Positions 1-8,737 of a stretch of 64,000 nucleotides of DNA are shown here, piece after piece. A program made the translations under genes and the position numbers. Each line of letters opens with the position of its first letter. Position 1 is the first letter of the stretch. The notes under the pieces are model-generated. The model did no database searches, was not told the origin of the DNA, and saw nothing but the letters and a program-made list of their open reading frames with translations. Origin of the DNA: an uncultured Clostridia bacterium (GTDB lineage: Bacteria; Bacillota; Clostridia; Lachnospirales; Lachnospiraceae); the NCBI GenBank assembly GCA_948467395.1, contig CAOKDX010000005.1, positions 62,001 to 126,000 on the forward strand, in the 5' to 3' direction.

Positions 1-1343
1 GCCAGGGCAAGGACAAGGGCGGTTATAATGAATTCTATTTCACCAAGTCGGATGGCAAGACGGTTGCTCCGAAGCTGGCGTATTCCCAGCTGTTTGAGCC
101 GTGGGGCTGGGTGGTATGTACAGGGAATTATATCGATGATATGCAGAAGGAAATGGCCAATGTGAAGGAATCACTGAATGACACCTATGTTACCCTGCTG
201 ATTCAGGTGGGGATTGTGTTTGCCGCGACGATATTGTTTTCCCTGATCATCGCTTTCTTCTTTGGCTCACATCTGGTGAAACCGCTGAAGAAGATCCAGA
301 CCTTTGCTGAGGATCTGTCAAAGGGGGATATGACCACGCAGGTTTCCGTAAAGCAGCGCAATGAGATCGGTCAGGTAGCGGATTCTCTCAGTATCGCGCA
401 GCAGAATATTCACAGCTTCCTTTTGGATATAAATACCGTTTCCGAGAAGATAGGCAGCGCTTTGTATAATTTCAGCAATATGTTTGGCAATATGACGCAA
501 TCGATAGACGAGGTATCCAATGCGGTAAATTCCATAGCGGGAAATGTTACGGATCAGGCAGCTTCCACGGACGAGGCATCGGGAGAGGTGACCATCATTG
601 CGGATGAGATCCAGAGGACAAATGTGGAACTAAAAGCATTGGATAAAAATACACAGGATATTAAGAAGCTCAGTGAAACTTCCATGGAGACGCTGAATCA
701 CCTTATTGATGTGAATACCAGCGCCAGGGTAAATATCACTTCCATGAGAGATCAGACGGAGGCTACTGACCAGTCCATCCAGCGGATACGGATGGCGGTA
801 GATCTGATCAACGAAATTTCAGACCAGACTAGTCTTCTTGCCCTGAATGCCAGTATCGAGGCAGCCCGGGCAGGGGAGTCAGGGAAGGGCTTCGCAGTGG
901 TTGCCAGTGAGATCGGGCAGCTGGCGCAGCAGTCGGCGCAGTCGGTTGAGGAGGTTCGTCAGGTGATCACAGAACTGCTTGGCAATGCTGAGAGATCTGT
1001 GGCCGTGATGCAGGAAATGAGCGAGTCCGTGGATGTTCAGGTGAACTCGTTAAACGAAACCCAGAAGATCTTTATGAAGCTGTACAAGGAGATGGATTCC
1101 TGCGCTTCCTCTGTACAGTCCATTGATTCAATGGCGGCAGAGATGGAAAAACAGCGTTCCAATGTGACACAGTCTCTTACTATGCTGAATGGACTGGCAC
1201 AGGATAATGCTGCTGTTACGGAAGAGACAGCCAGCATGTCCCTGGAACTGTCCAGGGTTGTGGAGGAATCCAGTGATGATATGAATGAATTAAAGAATTC
1301 CGTTGAGATCCTTCTCAAAAATCTTGGCAAGTTCAAAATGTAA
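1..1343 (+). CDS. Methyl-accepting chemotaxis protein (5' end outside window)
   Basis: Inner-membrane chemoreceptor that passes ligand signals to CheA/CheW. The reading frame is open from base 3, so the gene starts before the window; the first visible residues, ending [16 protein letters not shown], are the end of a periplasmic single-Cache (sCache_2-like) sensor domain. Then come one membrane helix (about bases 180-270), a HAMP domain (LVKPLKKI onward) and a long coiled-coil signalling domain with the conserved hairpin tip [15 protein letters not shown] and GFAVVASEI. No C-terminal CheR-tethering pentapeptide is seen. An acetyltransferase and a sortase gene follow closely on the same strand. 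The ligand cannot be told from this part. Family assignment is very secure. Confidence 0.95.
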   Translation, partial: QGKDKGGYNEFYFTKSDGKTVAPKLAYSQLFEPWGWVVCTGNYIDDMQKEMANVKESLNDTYVTLLIQVGIVFAATILFSLIIAFFFGSHLVKPLKKIQTFAEDLSKGDMTTQVSVKQRNEIGQVADSLSIAQQNIHSFLLDINTVSEKIGSALYNFSNMFGNMTQSIDEVSNAVNSIAGNVTDQAASTDEASGEVTIIADEIQRTNVELKALDKNTQDIKKLSETSMETLNHLIDVNTSARVNITSMRDQTEATDQSIQRIRMAVDLINEISDQTSLLALNASIEAARAGESGKGFAVVASEIGQLAQQSAQSVEEVRQVITELLGNAERSVAVMQEMSESVDVQVNSLNETQKIFMKLYKEMDSCASSVQSIDSMAAEMEKQRSNVTQSLTMLNGLAQDNAAVTEETASMSLELSRVVEESSDDMNELKNSVEILLKNLGKFKM

Positions 1344-1361
1344 ATATTGGGGGCATATGCC

Positions 1362-1823
1362 ATGCAGATATGCAGAATCACCCAGCAGAAGCTGCGCGAT
1401 GCACTGGAGCTTGTCTGGGAGGTGTTTGAAAAATACGAGGCACCGGATTATGAGGAAATGGGTATTGCGACTTTTCGTTATTTTATTGAGTATCACAATA
1501 TGGTGGAGAAGGTCCGTCAGGGTGAGATGAGATTCTGGGGATGCTACCTGCATAATTATCTGATCGGGGTAGTGGCGCTGCGGACAGGGCAGCATATCAG
1601 TCTTTTGTTTGTACGGGACCGGTTCCATCATCTGGGAGTGGCGAGAAAACTGGTGAATGTAGCTGTGGACGCCGTGTCGGCCGCGGCTCCTCCCATCCGG
1701 GCAGTGACCGTGAATTCTTCTCCCTATGCGGTTGGCTTTTACAAAAAGCTTGGCTTTGTCCCGCTGGGACCCGAGGAGAGGGCGGACGGGATTCGTTTTA
1801 CGCCTATGCGGCTCAGTATTTAG
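1362..1823 (+). CDS. GNAT-family N-acetyltransferase
   Basis: Likely transfers an acetyl group from acetyl-CoA to an amine; the substrate is unknown. The protein is about 153 residues, a single GNAT domain. The acetyl-CoA loop is seen as LLFVRDRFHHLGVARKL, a variant of the usual Q/RxxGxG/A motif, and the C-terminal NSSPYAVGFYKKLGF block is typical of the fold. An in-frame TTG at 1347 would give a longer form, but a GGGGG ribosome binding site lies at the right distance from the ATG at 1362, so that start is preferred. It begins 18 bases after the chemoreceptor stop and may be cotranscribed with it and with the sortase downstream. Confidence 0.82.
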   Translation: MQICRITQQKLRDALELVWEVFEKYEAPDYEEMGIATFRYFIEYHNMVEKVRQGEMRFWGCYLHNYLIGVVALRTGQHISLLFVRDRFHHLGVARKLVNVAVDAVSAAAPPIRAVTVNSSPYAVGFYKKLGFVPLGPEERADGIRFTPMRLSI

Positions 1824-1837
1824 TAAATGGAGGGGAA

Positions 1838-2629
1838 ATGAAAAAGAAGGGGAAGAATAACTGGCTTTTGAATATACTGATGATTGTATGTGTCATTGTC
1901 TTTCTTGGCAGCGGCCTGTATCTGGTGCGGTATTATAAGAGTGCGCAAAATTCTGAGGAGGCAGTGGAAGAGCTGCTGGAGCTGAAGAACGTGGAGGGTG
2001 CGGCGGCAGAAAGTGCTGATATCAGAACCAATGAGGGCAGGGAGATTCAGAAGAAGTATAGGAAGCTGTACAAGAAAAATAAAGATATCATTGGCTGGAT
2101 CACCGTGAAGGGAACGAAGATTGATTATCCGGTTATGCAGACTCCGAAAGACAATGAGTATTATCTTCACCGCAATTATCAGAAAGAATATGATGTCAAC
2201 GGTCTTCCTTTTCTGGACGCACAGTGCGATGCGGAGGAGGATCAGGGAAATCTTATGATCTATGGGCACCATATGAAGAGCGGTCTTATGTTCAAACATC
2301 TGCTGGATTTTGCTGAAAAGGATTTCTATCAGCAGCATAAAACAGTTTTTCTCGATACCTTATTTGAAGAGCGGGAGTACGAAGTAGTAGCCGCCTTTTA
2401 TTCACAGATTTATAAGGAACCCACGGAGGCATTTAAATATTATGAGTATATAGGATCTCTTTCAGAAGAAAGATTTGCAACGTACGTTAAGAATATAAAG
2501 AAATTATCGGTATATGATACTGGCATAACGCCGGAATACGGGGAGCAGCTCCTCACTATGGTCACCTGTGCATACCATACGGAAGATGGAAGATTTGTCG
2601 TGGTTGCCAGGAGGAAAGGTGATAAATAA
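1838..2629 (+). CDS. srtB: Class B sortase
   Basis: Membrane-anchored cysteine transpeptidase that links secreted proteins to the cell wall or to each other. The 263-residue protein has an N-terminal membrane anchor (about residues 9-31), a stalk and a sortase domain. The catalytic set is visible: His144 in IYGHH, Cys244 in TMVTCAY (the TLxTC motif) and Arg252 in DGRFVV. Helix insertions and an N-terminal helical stretch fit class B. The start is the ATG at 1838 behind GGAGGGGAA. No protein with an obvious sorting signal is encoded in this window, so the substrate is unknown. The stop is 2 bases before the next gene's proposed TTG start, which suggests cotranscription. Confidence 0.9.
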   Translation: MKKKGKNNWLLNILMIVCVIVFLGSGLYLVRYYKSAQNSEEAVEELLELKNVEGAAAESADIRTNEGREIQKKYRKLYKKNKDIIGWITVKGTKIDYPVMQTPKDNEYYLHRNYQKEYDVNGLPFLDAQCDAEEDQGNLMIYGHHMKSGLMFKHLLDFAEKDFYQQHKTVFLDTLFEEREYEVVAAFYSQIYKEPTEAFKYYEYIGSLSEERFATYVKNIKKLSVYDTGITPEYGEQLLTMVTCAYHTEDGRFVVVARRKGDK

Positions 2630-2631
2630 CA

Positions 2632-5376
2632 TTGACAGATTTCTATTTAGAACAATTATGGAAATTATTTGAATTTGGGGAGAAAGTTTTCCGCTTCGAT
2701 GAAGAGGGAATCTTTATTCTAACAAGTGTCGACAATAATTTCTGCAGGATGCTTGGATTTGGCAGGGCGGAACTGATGATCCGCTGTCATAACAGAGCCA
2801 GGGAGCTGGTTTATCCTCCTGACCTGCCAGAGCTTCATGACCATGTCATGAAGGAACTGAAGGAGAAGGGAGAATATACGGCGAGATACCGGATGCGCAA
2901 ACGCAGTGGAGAATTGATATGGGTTTGGGAAAGCGGCGTGATGGAATATGATCTATCCGGAGTCCGTTATGTGCGAAACCTGGTGGTGAATATAAGTGAT
3001 GCAGAGAATATGAGGAAGGACCGTGATATCACTTACGACAATCTTCCCGGCGGCGTGCTTCGGATGCTTATTACCGAGACCAATTTCTATATAATGCAGT
3101 TCAATAAGCAGTACGTGGAAATGATGGGGCTGAAACCAGAGGAATATATGGGCAGCTCCGGGCTATATACATTTCCAGAGGATATCACGCACCTAAGAGA
3201 TCATGTCACCCTGCAGGCGGCCAACAGAGAGCCCATTGACCATGAATTCCGATGCCGCCGCGGCGGTGGGGAGGAGGTTCACTGGTTCCGGCTGATCGGA
3301 AGATTTTATGATGAAGTGGAAGACGGCAGCGAATATCTGTGTATCATGGTTGACATCACGGAGAGGAAACAGAACTCGATACAGCTGGAGAGGGAGAGGA
3401 ATCGTTATCATATGGCGATGCGGCTCACCTCCGGCGTACTTTTCGAATATGATGCAAAGAATCACAGATTTCATGTCTACAATGATATAATAGACAGCGA
3501 GTATATTCCCTGTATCTATGATGGGAGATTTAACGATCTGAATGATGCGCTGTTCCGGAAGGATTTTCTCCACCCGGATGATTTTGAAAAGTTTCGCCAA
3601 TACGTAGATTCGGATTCGGAATACGGGACGGAAGTTAGAATGCTGGCTGAACACAAGCAGAGCGGCAGGACCAGTTATCAGTGGTTTGAGGTCAGTATTG
3701 CAAAGACATGGCGTCATAACCGGCTTCGGTATGTGGTGGGGAGCCTGAAGCATATTGAGGAGCGGGAGCAGGATGAGACGGTCCGGTGGAAACTGCGGAA
3801 TATATTTGAGACGCATTCGGGCAAGATGTATGAAAAGATTGCCTGTGTGGATACGGAGACAAAGAAGATATGGGTCTATATATCAGAGCAGTCCAGGTTT
3901 CGCGAATATGTACCGGAAGGCAGCTATGACGATTACATCCGGAAGGTGGCGGAAGAGGATGTTCATCCAGAGGAACAGGAGCGTTTCCTGAACCTGATGC
4001 AGTTTGAAAATATGCAGCGGATCCTTCAGCCGGGACAGCTGGAGGAGGTTCTGTTCTTCCGTGTGCGTCTGCACGGGGACGGAGAATACCGTTATAAATG
4101 CTTCCGATACAGTTATCTTGGAGATGATATCCGGACGATTCTTATCAGTATGCAGGATATGCACAGAGTCCGGGAAGAACAGTTGAAGATGGAAGCCGCC
4201 AACCGGAAGATTCTGGCAAGTGCCTTGAATGAAGAGAAGCTTACGATGGAGATGCGGAGAAATTTTGCCGCCATGCTGGCCAGAGAGCTCTACGCTCCCC
4301 TGGAATTTGTAGATTATGAGCTGCGAAGGAACTGGCGGGAGAATGGGGATATGGATGAGATGCGGGATGCCGTATCCTATATGCGCCGGGTGGTGAAGAA
4401 CATTTCCCAGTTTGAAAAGCTGGAGCAGGGAAGTGTCCGGTTTGAGAACAAGCTTTTCCGGCTGGATGATGTGCTGCGGGAGGTGCTGGAGGACTGGAAG
4501 AATAAGCTGCAGCAGTCCGGGATCCGGATGCTGTACCAGCTCAGCATAAAGTGGGAGTACTGCTATGGGGATCCGGCGCAGCTCTCCCAGTGTATCCACC
4601 ATGCCATTGGAAATAGTGTGCTGGCGTCGGGAGAACGCGGCACCATTGATATCTGGTGTAACGATGAGGATCAGGGAAACGGGATCAGCCATCTGTTCCT
4701 GACAATAGAAGACAGAGGGATTCCGGTGAATGACAGCTTCTTTGGACGGATGTATCCGATGGAGGATCTGGACAAGGTATCCTCCTGGAATAAAGACCAG
4801 AAGCATATAGGTGCGCTTTTTTCACTGGTGGTATCCCGGAAGATAATTGAGCTGCTGGGCGGAAATATTCAGTTGAAGCGAAGGAAGGATAACAGAAATG
4901 AGATAGCCATTATGATTCCCTTCCAGCGCTCTCAGAAGCCGAAGCTGACTGCACAGACGCCGATGGAGGCCGATACAGCTTGCGATACAGATCTCAGCGG
5001 CTATACGATCCTCGTCGTAGAGAGGATGCCCGTGACGGGAAGCCGGCTGAGGCTGTCCCGGGCACAGACCGATGTGGCTGGCAGCGGTCAGGAGGGAATC
5101 CGGCTGTGGTCCGGCTATTCCCCGGGATATTTTGATGCCATCCTGGTGGACGGGGAGCTGCCGGATATGGATTATCTGGAATTTACAGAGCTGCTCCGGG
5201 GACAGGGCACTGGAGACTGCCGCAGGATCCCGGTCTTTGCCATGACGGAGGGAATCAGTCAGGAAGAAATCCGGGATGGGATCTGCAAAGGGGTTAATGC
5301 GGTGATAGAGAGGCCGCCCAATCTCAGAAGACTGGAGCAGTTTCTGCAGGTTTTTAAAAAAGGTATTGACATTTAA
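2632..5376 (+). CDS. Multi-PAS hybrid kinase-like protein with degenerate kinase and receiver domains
   Basis: Large cytoplasmic-looking signalling protein of 914 residues without membrane segments. Several PAS domains lead (about residues 15-120, 140-245, 260-370 and probably one more to 520), each with PAS_3-like features such as HPDD and YRMRKRSGE. A histidine kinase-like region follows, but the phospho-acceptor position reads ARELYAPL with Arg551 where SHEIRTPL would place His. An ATPase-like domain (GDPAQLSQCI, then a poor N-box) and a C-terminal receiver domain follow; the receiver keeps Asp840 (LVDGELPDM) but has ER in the acidic pocket and Arg894 in place of the conserved Lys. It probably works as a scaffold or allosteric sensor. 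The TTG start at 2632 follows GGAGGAAAGG rather distantly, so the start is uncertain. Its 3' end overlaps the amt promoter. Confidence 0.8.
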   Translation: MTDFYLEQLWKLFEFGEKVFRFDEEGIFILTSVDNNFCRMLGFGRAELMIRCHNRARELVYPPDLPELHDHVMKELKEKGEYTARYRMRKRSGELIWVWESGVMEYDLSGVRYVRNLVVNISDAENMRKDRDITYDNLPGGVLRMLITETNFYIMQFNKQYVEMMGLKPEEYMGSSGLYTFPEDITHLRDHVTLQAANREPIDHEFRCRRGGGEEVHWFRLIGRFYDEVEDGSEYLCIMVDITERKQNSIQLERERNRYHMAMRLTSGVLFEYDAKNHRFHVYNDIIDSEYIPCIYDGRFNDLNDALFRKDFLHPDDFEKFRQYVDSDSEYGTEVRMLAEHKQSGRTSYQWFEVSIAKTWRHNRLRYVVGSLKHIEEREQDETVRWKLRNIFETHSGKMYEKIACVDTETKKIWVYISEQSRFREYVPEGSYDDYIRKVAEEDVHPEEQERFLNLMQFENMQRILQPGQLEEVLFFRVRLHGDGEYRYKCFRYSYLGDDIRTILISMQDMHRVREEQLKMEAANRKILASALNEEKLTMEMRRNFAAMLARELYAPLEFVDYELRRNWRENGDMDEMRDAVSYMRRVVKNISQFEKLEQGSVRFENKLFRLDDVLREVLEDWKNKLQQSGIRMLYQLSIKWEYCYGDPAQLSQCIHHAIGNSVLASGERGTIDIWCNDEDQGNGISHLFLTIEDRGIPVNDSFFGRMYPMEDLDKVSSWNKDQKHIGALFSLVVSRKIIELLGGNIQLKRRKDNRNEIAIMIPFQRSQKPKLTAQTPMEADTACDTDLSGYTILVVERMPVTGSRLRLSRAQTDVAGSGQEGIRLWSGYSPGYFDAILVDGELPDMDYLEFTELLRGQGTGDCRRIPVFAMTEGISQEEIRDGICKGVNAVIERPPNLRRLEQFLQVFKKGIDI

Positions 5377-5394
5377 ATAGTTCCGTTCTATAAT
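5366..5394 (+). promoter_or_regulatory. Consensus sigma-A promoter of the amt gene
   Basis: A perfect -35 box TTGACA (5366-5371) and perfect -10 box TATAAT (5389-5394) are separated by exactly 17 bases. The -35 box overlaps the last codons of the upstream gene. Transcription should begin near 5400-5402, only about 14 bases before the hairpin at 5415. An ammonium transporter promoter at full consensus suggests that control lies after initiation. Confidence 0.85.
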
Positions 5395-5406
5395 GGCATA
5401 CAGAAA

Positions 5407-5455
5407 TGACGAGGGCGTCAGAAACAGAAAAACTGTTTCTGGCGCTTTTTCTTTT
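5407..5455 (+). terminator. Promoter-proximal intrinsic terminator (attenuator) in the amt leader
   Basis: The stem 5415-5427 pairs with 5433-5445 over 13 base pairs (one G-U) around a five-A loop, and is followed by TTTTTCTTTT. It lies between the consensus promoter and the amt start codon, so it should stop most transcripts soon after initiation unless antagonised. A shorter alternative hairpin, TGACG-AGGG-CGTCA (5407-5420), shares bases with the 5' arm and could act as an antiterminator. The terminator may also stop readthrough from the upstream gene. No tRNA-binding T-box or known riboswitch is recognisable in such a short leader. Confidence 0.75.
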
Positions 5456-5497
5456 GTAAAAAAGAAAAGTCATGATTACATATCAGGAGGTGTTTCT

Positions 5498-7258
5498 ATG
5501 ACAGAAGAAATTGTAAGTTATATCAATGAGAACATGTGGGGCATCTGGTTTCTTATCGGAGCTGCGCTGGTGTTCTGGATGCAGGCGGGATTTGCCATGG
5601 TAGAGGCAGGATTTACCCGTGCCAAGAATGCAGGTAACATTATTATGAAGAATCTGATGGATTTTTGTATCGGTACGGTGATGTTTATCGTCATTGGCGC
5701 ATCCATGCTGCTGGGAGAGGATCTTCTTGGTTTTATCGGAAAGCCGGGATTTGATATTTTTTCCTCTTATGCGGATTTTGATTTTTCAAATTTTGTGTTT
5801 AATCTGGTATTTTGTGCCACTACGGCCACAATCGTTTCCGGCGCCATGGCGGAGCGGACGAAGTTTCTATCCTATTGTATCTACTCCGCCGTAATATCCG
5901 CTCTGATCTATCCCATTGAGGCACACTGGATCTGGGGAGGCGGCTGGCTTTCCGAGCTGGGCTTTCACGATTATGCCGGTTCCTGTGCGATACATATGGT
6001 GGGAGGTATCTGTGCTCTGATTGGCGCCGCTGTCCTGGGACCCCGGATCGGTAAATTTAAGAGGGACAAAGAGGGAAATGTAAAGAAGGTGAATGCGATA
6101 CCAGGACATAATCTGACCATTGGTGCACTTGGCGTATTTATCCTCTGGTTTGGCTGGTACGGATTCAATGGTGCGGCGGCAAAGGATCTTGCCACACTGG
6201 GATCCATCTTTCTGACCACAACGGTGGCGCCAGCGGCAGCTACGGTGGTATGCATGATATTTACATGGCTGAAATACGGCAAACCAGATGTTTCCATGTG
6301 CCTGAACGCCTCACTGGCAGGGCTGGTGGCTATCACTGCCTCCTGTGATGTGACAGATTGTGCGGGAGCTCTCATCATCGGCTCCATCGCAGGTCTGCTG
6401 GTGGTATTCGGGGTATGGTTCTGTGACCATATCGTTCATGTGGACGACCCGGTGGGGGCTGTTGCGGTTCATATGATGAACGGTATATGGGGAACCATTG
6501 CAGTCGGTTTGTTTGCCACGGAATCGGCGCCGGGATTTGCCTCTGCAGGCATTCGGGAAGGAATTTTTTATGGCGGGGGCTTTACCCAGCTGGGACTGCA
6601 GCTGGCTGGATTTGTCACGGTAGCGGCCTGGGCTGCCCTTCTGATTACCGTCACATTTTTTGTGATCCGGGCCACGGTGGGGCTTCGTGTCAGTGCGGAG
6701 GAGGAAATCGAGGGTCTGGATGCGACAGAGCATGGTCTGCCAAGTGCATATACCGATTTTATGCCGGCGGGCAACCGTTTCTACAAAGCAGTACCGGCAG
6801 GTGCGCCTGTTACAATGGGAGATGTGCCGATTGAGGCTGCCGTGCCTGTGGCGGAGGTTCCATCCGGCGTCAAATCTGTCAGGAAGACAGCCGGCGGGGA
6901 CGCCAAACTTACCAAGATTTCTGTAATATGCAGGCAGAGTAAGTTTGAGGATTTGAAGGAGGCGCTGTCAGATATTGGCGTGAAGGGAATTACCGTGACA
7001 CAGGTGCTGGGATGCGGCGTCCAGAAGGGGACGGCAGAATATTACCGCGGTGTTCCGGTGGATTTCAATTTGCTGCCGAAGACAAAGGTGGAGGTAGTCG
7101 TCAGCGCCGTACCGGTTGATAAGGTTATTGAAACGGCAAAACAGGCGTTGTACACCGGTCATATCGGCGACGGCAAGATCTTTGTCTACGATGTGGAGAA
7201 TGTCGTCAAGGTCCGTACCGGGGAATCTGGATTCGATGCCCTGCAGGGCGATGACTGA
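5498..7258 (+). CDS. amt: Ammonium transporter fused to a C-terminal P-II signalling domain
   Basis: Membrane channel for ammonium with its own nitrogen-sensing regulator attached. About residues 1-410 form the Amt domain (WFLIGAALVFWMQAGFAMVEAG; HWIWGGGWL; HMVGGICALIGA; MMNGIWGT), with roughly eleven membrane helices. A linker of about 60 residues leads to a P-II domain from about residue 470 to 586: it has the T-loop EYYRG with Tyr516 at the classic modification site, the TGHIGDGKIFV signature and the C-terminal VRTGE. Separate GlnK proteins normally plug Amt pores with the T-loop. The ATG at 5498 behind AGGAGG is the start; an upstream in-frame ATG at 5393 lies inside the -10 box and is rejected. 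Expression is probably limited by the leader terminator. Confidence 0.93.
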   Translation: MTEEIVSYINENMWGIWFLIGAALVFWMQAGFAMVEAGFTRAKNAGNIIMKNLMDFCIGTVMFIVIGASMLLGEDLLGFIGKPGFDIFSSYADFDFSNFVFNLVFCATTATIVSGAMAERTKFLSYCIYSAVISALIYPIEAHWIWGGGWLSELGFHDYAGSCAIHMVGGICALIGAAVLGPRIGKFKRDKEGNVKKVNAIPGHNLTIGALGVFILWFGWYGFNGAAAKDLATLGSIFLTTTVAPAAATVVCMIFTWLKYGKPDVSMCLNASLAGLVAITASCDVTDCAGALIIGSIAGLLVVFGVWFCDHIVHVDDPVGAVAVHMMNGIWGTIAVGLFATESAPGFASAGIREGIFYGGGFTQLGLQLAGFVTVAAWAALLITVTFFVIRATVGLRVSAEEEIEGLDATEHGLPSAYTDFMPAGNRFYKAVPAGAPVTMGDVPIEAAVPVAEVPSGVKSVRKTAGGDAKLTKISVICRQSKFEDLKEALSDIGVKGITVTQVLGCGVQKGTAEYYRGVPVDFNLLPKTKVEVVVSAVPVDKVIETAKQALYTGHIGDGKIFVYDVENVVKVRTGESGFDALQGDD

Positions 7259-7291
7259 CGGATAAGGGGAGATCTGGAATTACTTTTTTTC

Positions 7292-7340
7292 TTGCAATTT
7301 TGCTATACCTATTGTATCATATGGATATACTAGGAATTAG
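7292..7340 (+). promoter_or_regulatory. Promoter and probable Rrf2-type operator before the Rrf2 regulator gene
   Basis: TTGCAA (7292-7297) and TATCAT (7315-7320) are 17 bases apart. Just downstream, TATACTAGGAATTAG (7326-7340) resembles half of an Rrf2/CymR-type site, and TATACCTATTG (7304-7314) could be the degenerate opposite half. The position around the transcription start fits autorepression by the next gene product. The motif match is from memory of the family and not from a scored search. Confidence 0.55.
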
Positions 7341-7366
7341 AAAACGGCAGGAGGGGAGAGTCGGTG

Positions 7367-7807
7367 ATGAAGATTTCAACGAAAGGCAGATATGCGCTGC
7401 GTCTTATGCTTGATCTTGCTCTGAATGAGGAGGGAAGGCCGGTGAGGATCCGGGAGATTGCAAAGAGGCAGGATATATCAGACAAATATCTGGAGCAGAT
7501 TATTTCTGTGTTGAACAAAGCCGGTTATGTCCGGAGTGTCCGGGGGCCCCAGGGAGGATATCTTCTGACCAGGGAACCGGAGGAATATACGGCGGGCATG
7601 ATCCTTCGCCTGACCGAGGGCAGTATGGCACCTGTTGACTGCATTGATATGGAAAACAGGTACTGTGACCATATGGATGATTGTGCCACCTCTATTTTAT
7701 GGAAACGGCTGAATGATGCTGTCAGCGGAGTGATTGACAATACTACCCTGGCCGACCTGGTGGACTGGCAGATTGCAAAGAATGGAGATTATTATGGCGA
7801 TTTATAA
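7367..7807 (+). CDS. Rrf2-family transcriptional regulator
   Basis: A DNA-binding repressor of about 146 residues with the family start MKISTKGRYALRLMLDLA, a winged helix (ISDKYLEQIISVLNKAGYV) and the wing RGPQGGYLL. Three cysteines (VDC, RYC, DDC) in the loop before the last helix are placed as in IscR-like members that hold an Fe-S cluster, whereas Bacillus CymR lacks them. Its 3' end overlaps cysK by 14 bases, which fits a CymR-like role in controlling cysteine synthesis; in Bacillus CysK itself is the CymR partner. It could equally be an Fe-S sensing regulator. A GTG at 7364 is also possible, but the ATG at 7367 matches the family start. Confidence 0.88.
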   Translation: MKISTKGRYALRLMLDLALNEEGRPVRIREIAKRQDISDKYLEQIISVLNKAGYVRSVRGPQGGYLLTREPEEYTAGMILRLTEGSMAPVDCIDMENRYCDHMDDCATSILWKRLNDAVSGVIDNTTLADLVDWQIAKNGDYYGDL

Positions 7808-8723
7808 AAGTGTGACAGATTTAGTGGGACATACACCGATTCTGGAGTTGTCCAATTTTGGAAAGGCAAAGGGACTTCAGGCGGCGATCCTTGCCAAGCT
7901 GGAATATTTCAACCCGGCGGGAAGCGTAAAGGATCGTATCGCCAGGGAGATTCTGCAGGACGCCATGGCAAAGGGCATCCTGACAAAGGATTCTGTTATA
8001 ATTGAACCAACCAGTGGAAATACGGGCATCGGTCTTGCCTCCATGGCAGCTTCCCTGGGCATCAGGATTATCATTACCATGCCGGAAACTATGAGCGTGG
8101 AGAGAAGGAATCTGATGCGGGCATATGGTGCGGAGCTGGTTCTCACAGATGGGGCAAAGGGGATGAAGGGAGCCATTGAAAAGGCGGATGAGCTTGCGAG
8201 AGAAATACCTGGAAGCTTTATTCCCGGTCAGTTTATCAACTCCCTGAATCCACAGGCACACAGAAGGACTACCGGACCCGAAATCTGGGAGGATACGGAG
8301 GGAAGGATAGATATCTTTGTCGCTGGAGTGGGAACCGGGGGAACGATCACCGGAGTGGGTGAGTATCTGAAATCCAGGAATCCGGATATCCGGGTAGCGG
8401 CAGTGGAACCTGCCTCATCGCCGGTGCTGTCAGAGGGAAGGGCAGGGGCCCATAAGATTCAGGGTATCGGTGCCGGCTTTGTTCCTGAGGTGCTGAATAC
8501 AAGTATTTATGATGAGATTATACCAGTGGAAAATGAAGACGCCTTCGCCGTGGGACGTGAGATTGGCAGAACGGAGGGAATCCTTGTGGGGATTTCTTCC
8601 GGGGCAGCTTTGTGGGCGGCGGTCCGGATCGCATCGCGTCCGGAAAATAAAGGGAAGAACATTGTCGTGCTTCTTCCGGATACGGGTGACCGTTATCTCT
8701 CCACGCCGCTTTTCAGTGAGTAG
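7794..8723 (+). CDS. cysK: Cysteine synthase A (O-acetylserine sulfhydrylase)
   Basis: PLP enzyme that makes cysteine from O-acetylserine and sulfide in the cytoplasm. The protein has 309 residues, as usual for the family. Lys46 in NPAGSVKDR carries PLP; EPTSGNTGIGLA is the substrate loop and GVGTGGTITG binds the cofactor phosphate. GISSGAA near the end also matches. The ATG at 7794 has a GGAG at the correct spacing; longer in-frame starts lie inside the regulator gene. The overlap with the Rrf2 gene implies translational coupling and joint regulation. Confidence 0.96.
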   Translation: MAIYKSVTDLVGHTPILELSNFGKAKGLQAAILAKLEYFNPAGSVKDRIAREILQDAMAKGILTKDSVIIEPTSGNTGIGLASMAASLGIRIIITMPETMSVERRNLMRAYGAELVLTDGAKGMKGAIEKADELAREIPGSFIPGQFINSLNPQAHRRTTGPEIWEDTEGRIDIFVAGVGTGGTITGVGEYLKSRNPDIRVAAVEPASSPVLSEGRAGAHKIQGIGAGFVPEVLNTSIYDEIIPVENEDAFAVGREIGRTEGILVGISSGAALWAAVRIASRPENKGKNIVVLLPDTGDRYLSTPLFSE

Positions 8724-8737
8724 AATAAAATAGATAA

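Noticed and set aside
5401-5455. ANTAR-type dual hexaloop antiterminator
   Set aside because: The loops are AGGG (or GAGGGC) and AAAAA; neither is a six-base loop with A at 1 and G at 4.
5393-5497. Longer start for the Amt-P-II protein from an in-frame ATG at 5393
   Set aside because: The ATG lies inside the -10 box and the extension runs through the leader terminator; the ATG at 5498 has AGGAGG.
7238-7249. Perfect palindrome GCCCTGCAGGGC at the end of the Amt-P-II gene
   Set aside because: It is in coding sequence and has no T-tract; probably chance in GC-rich codons.
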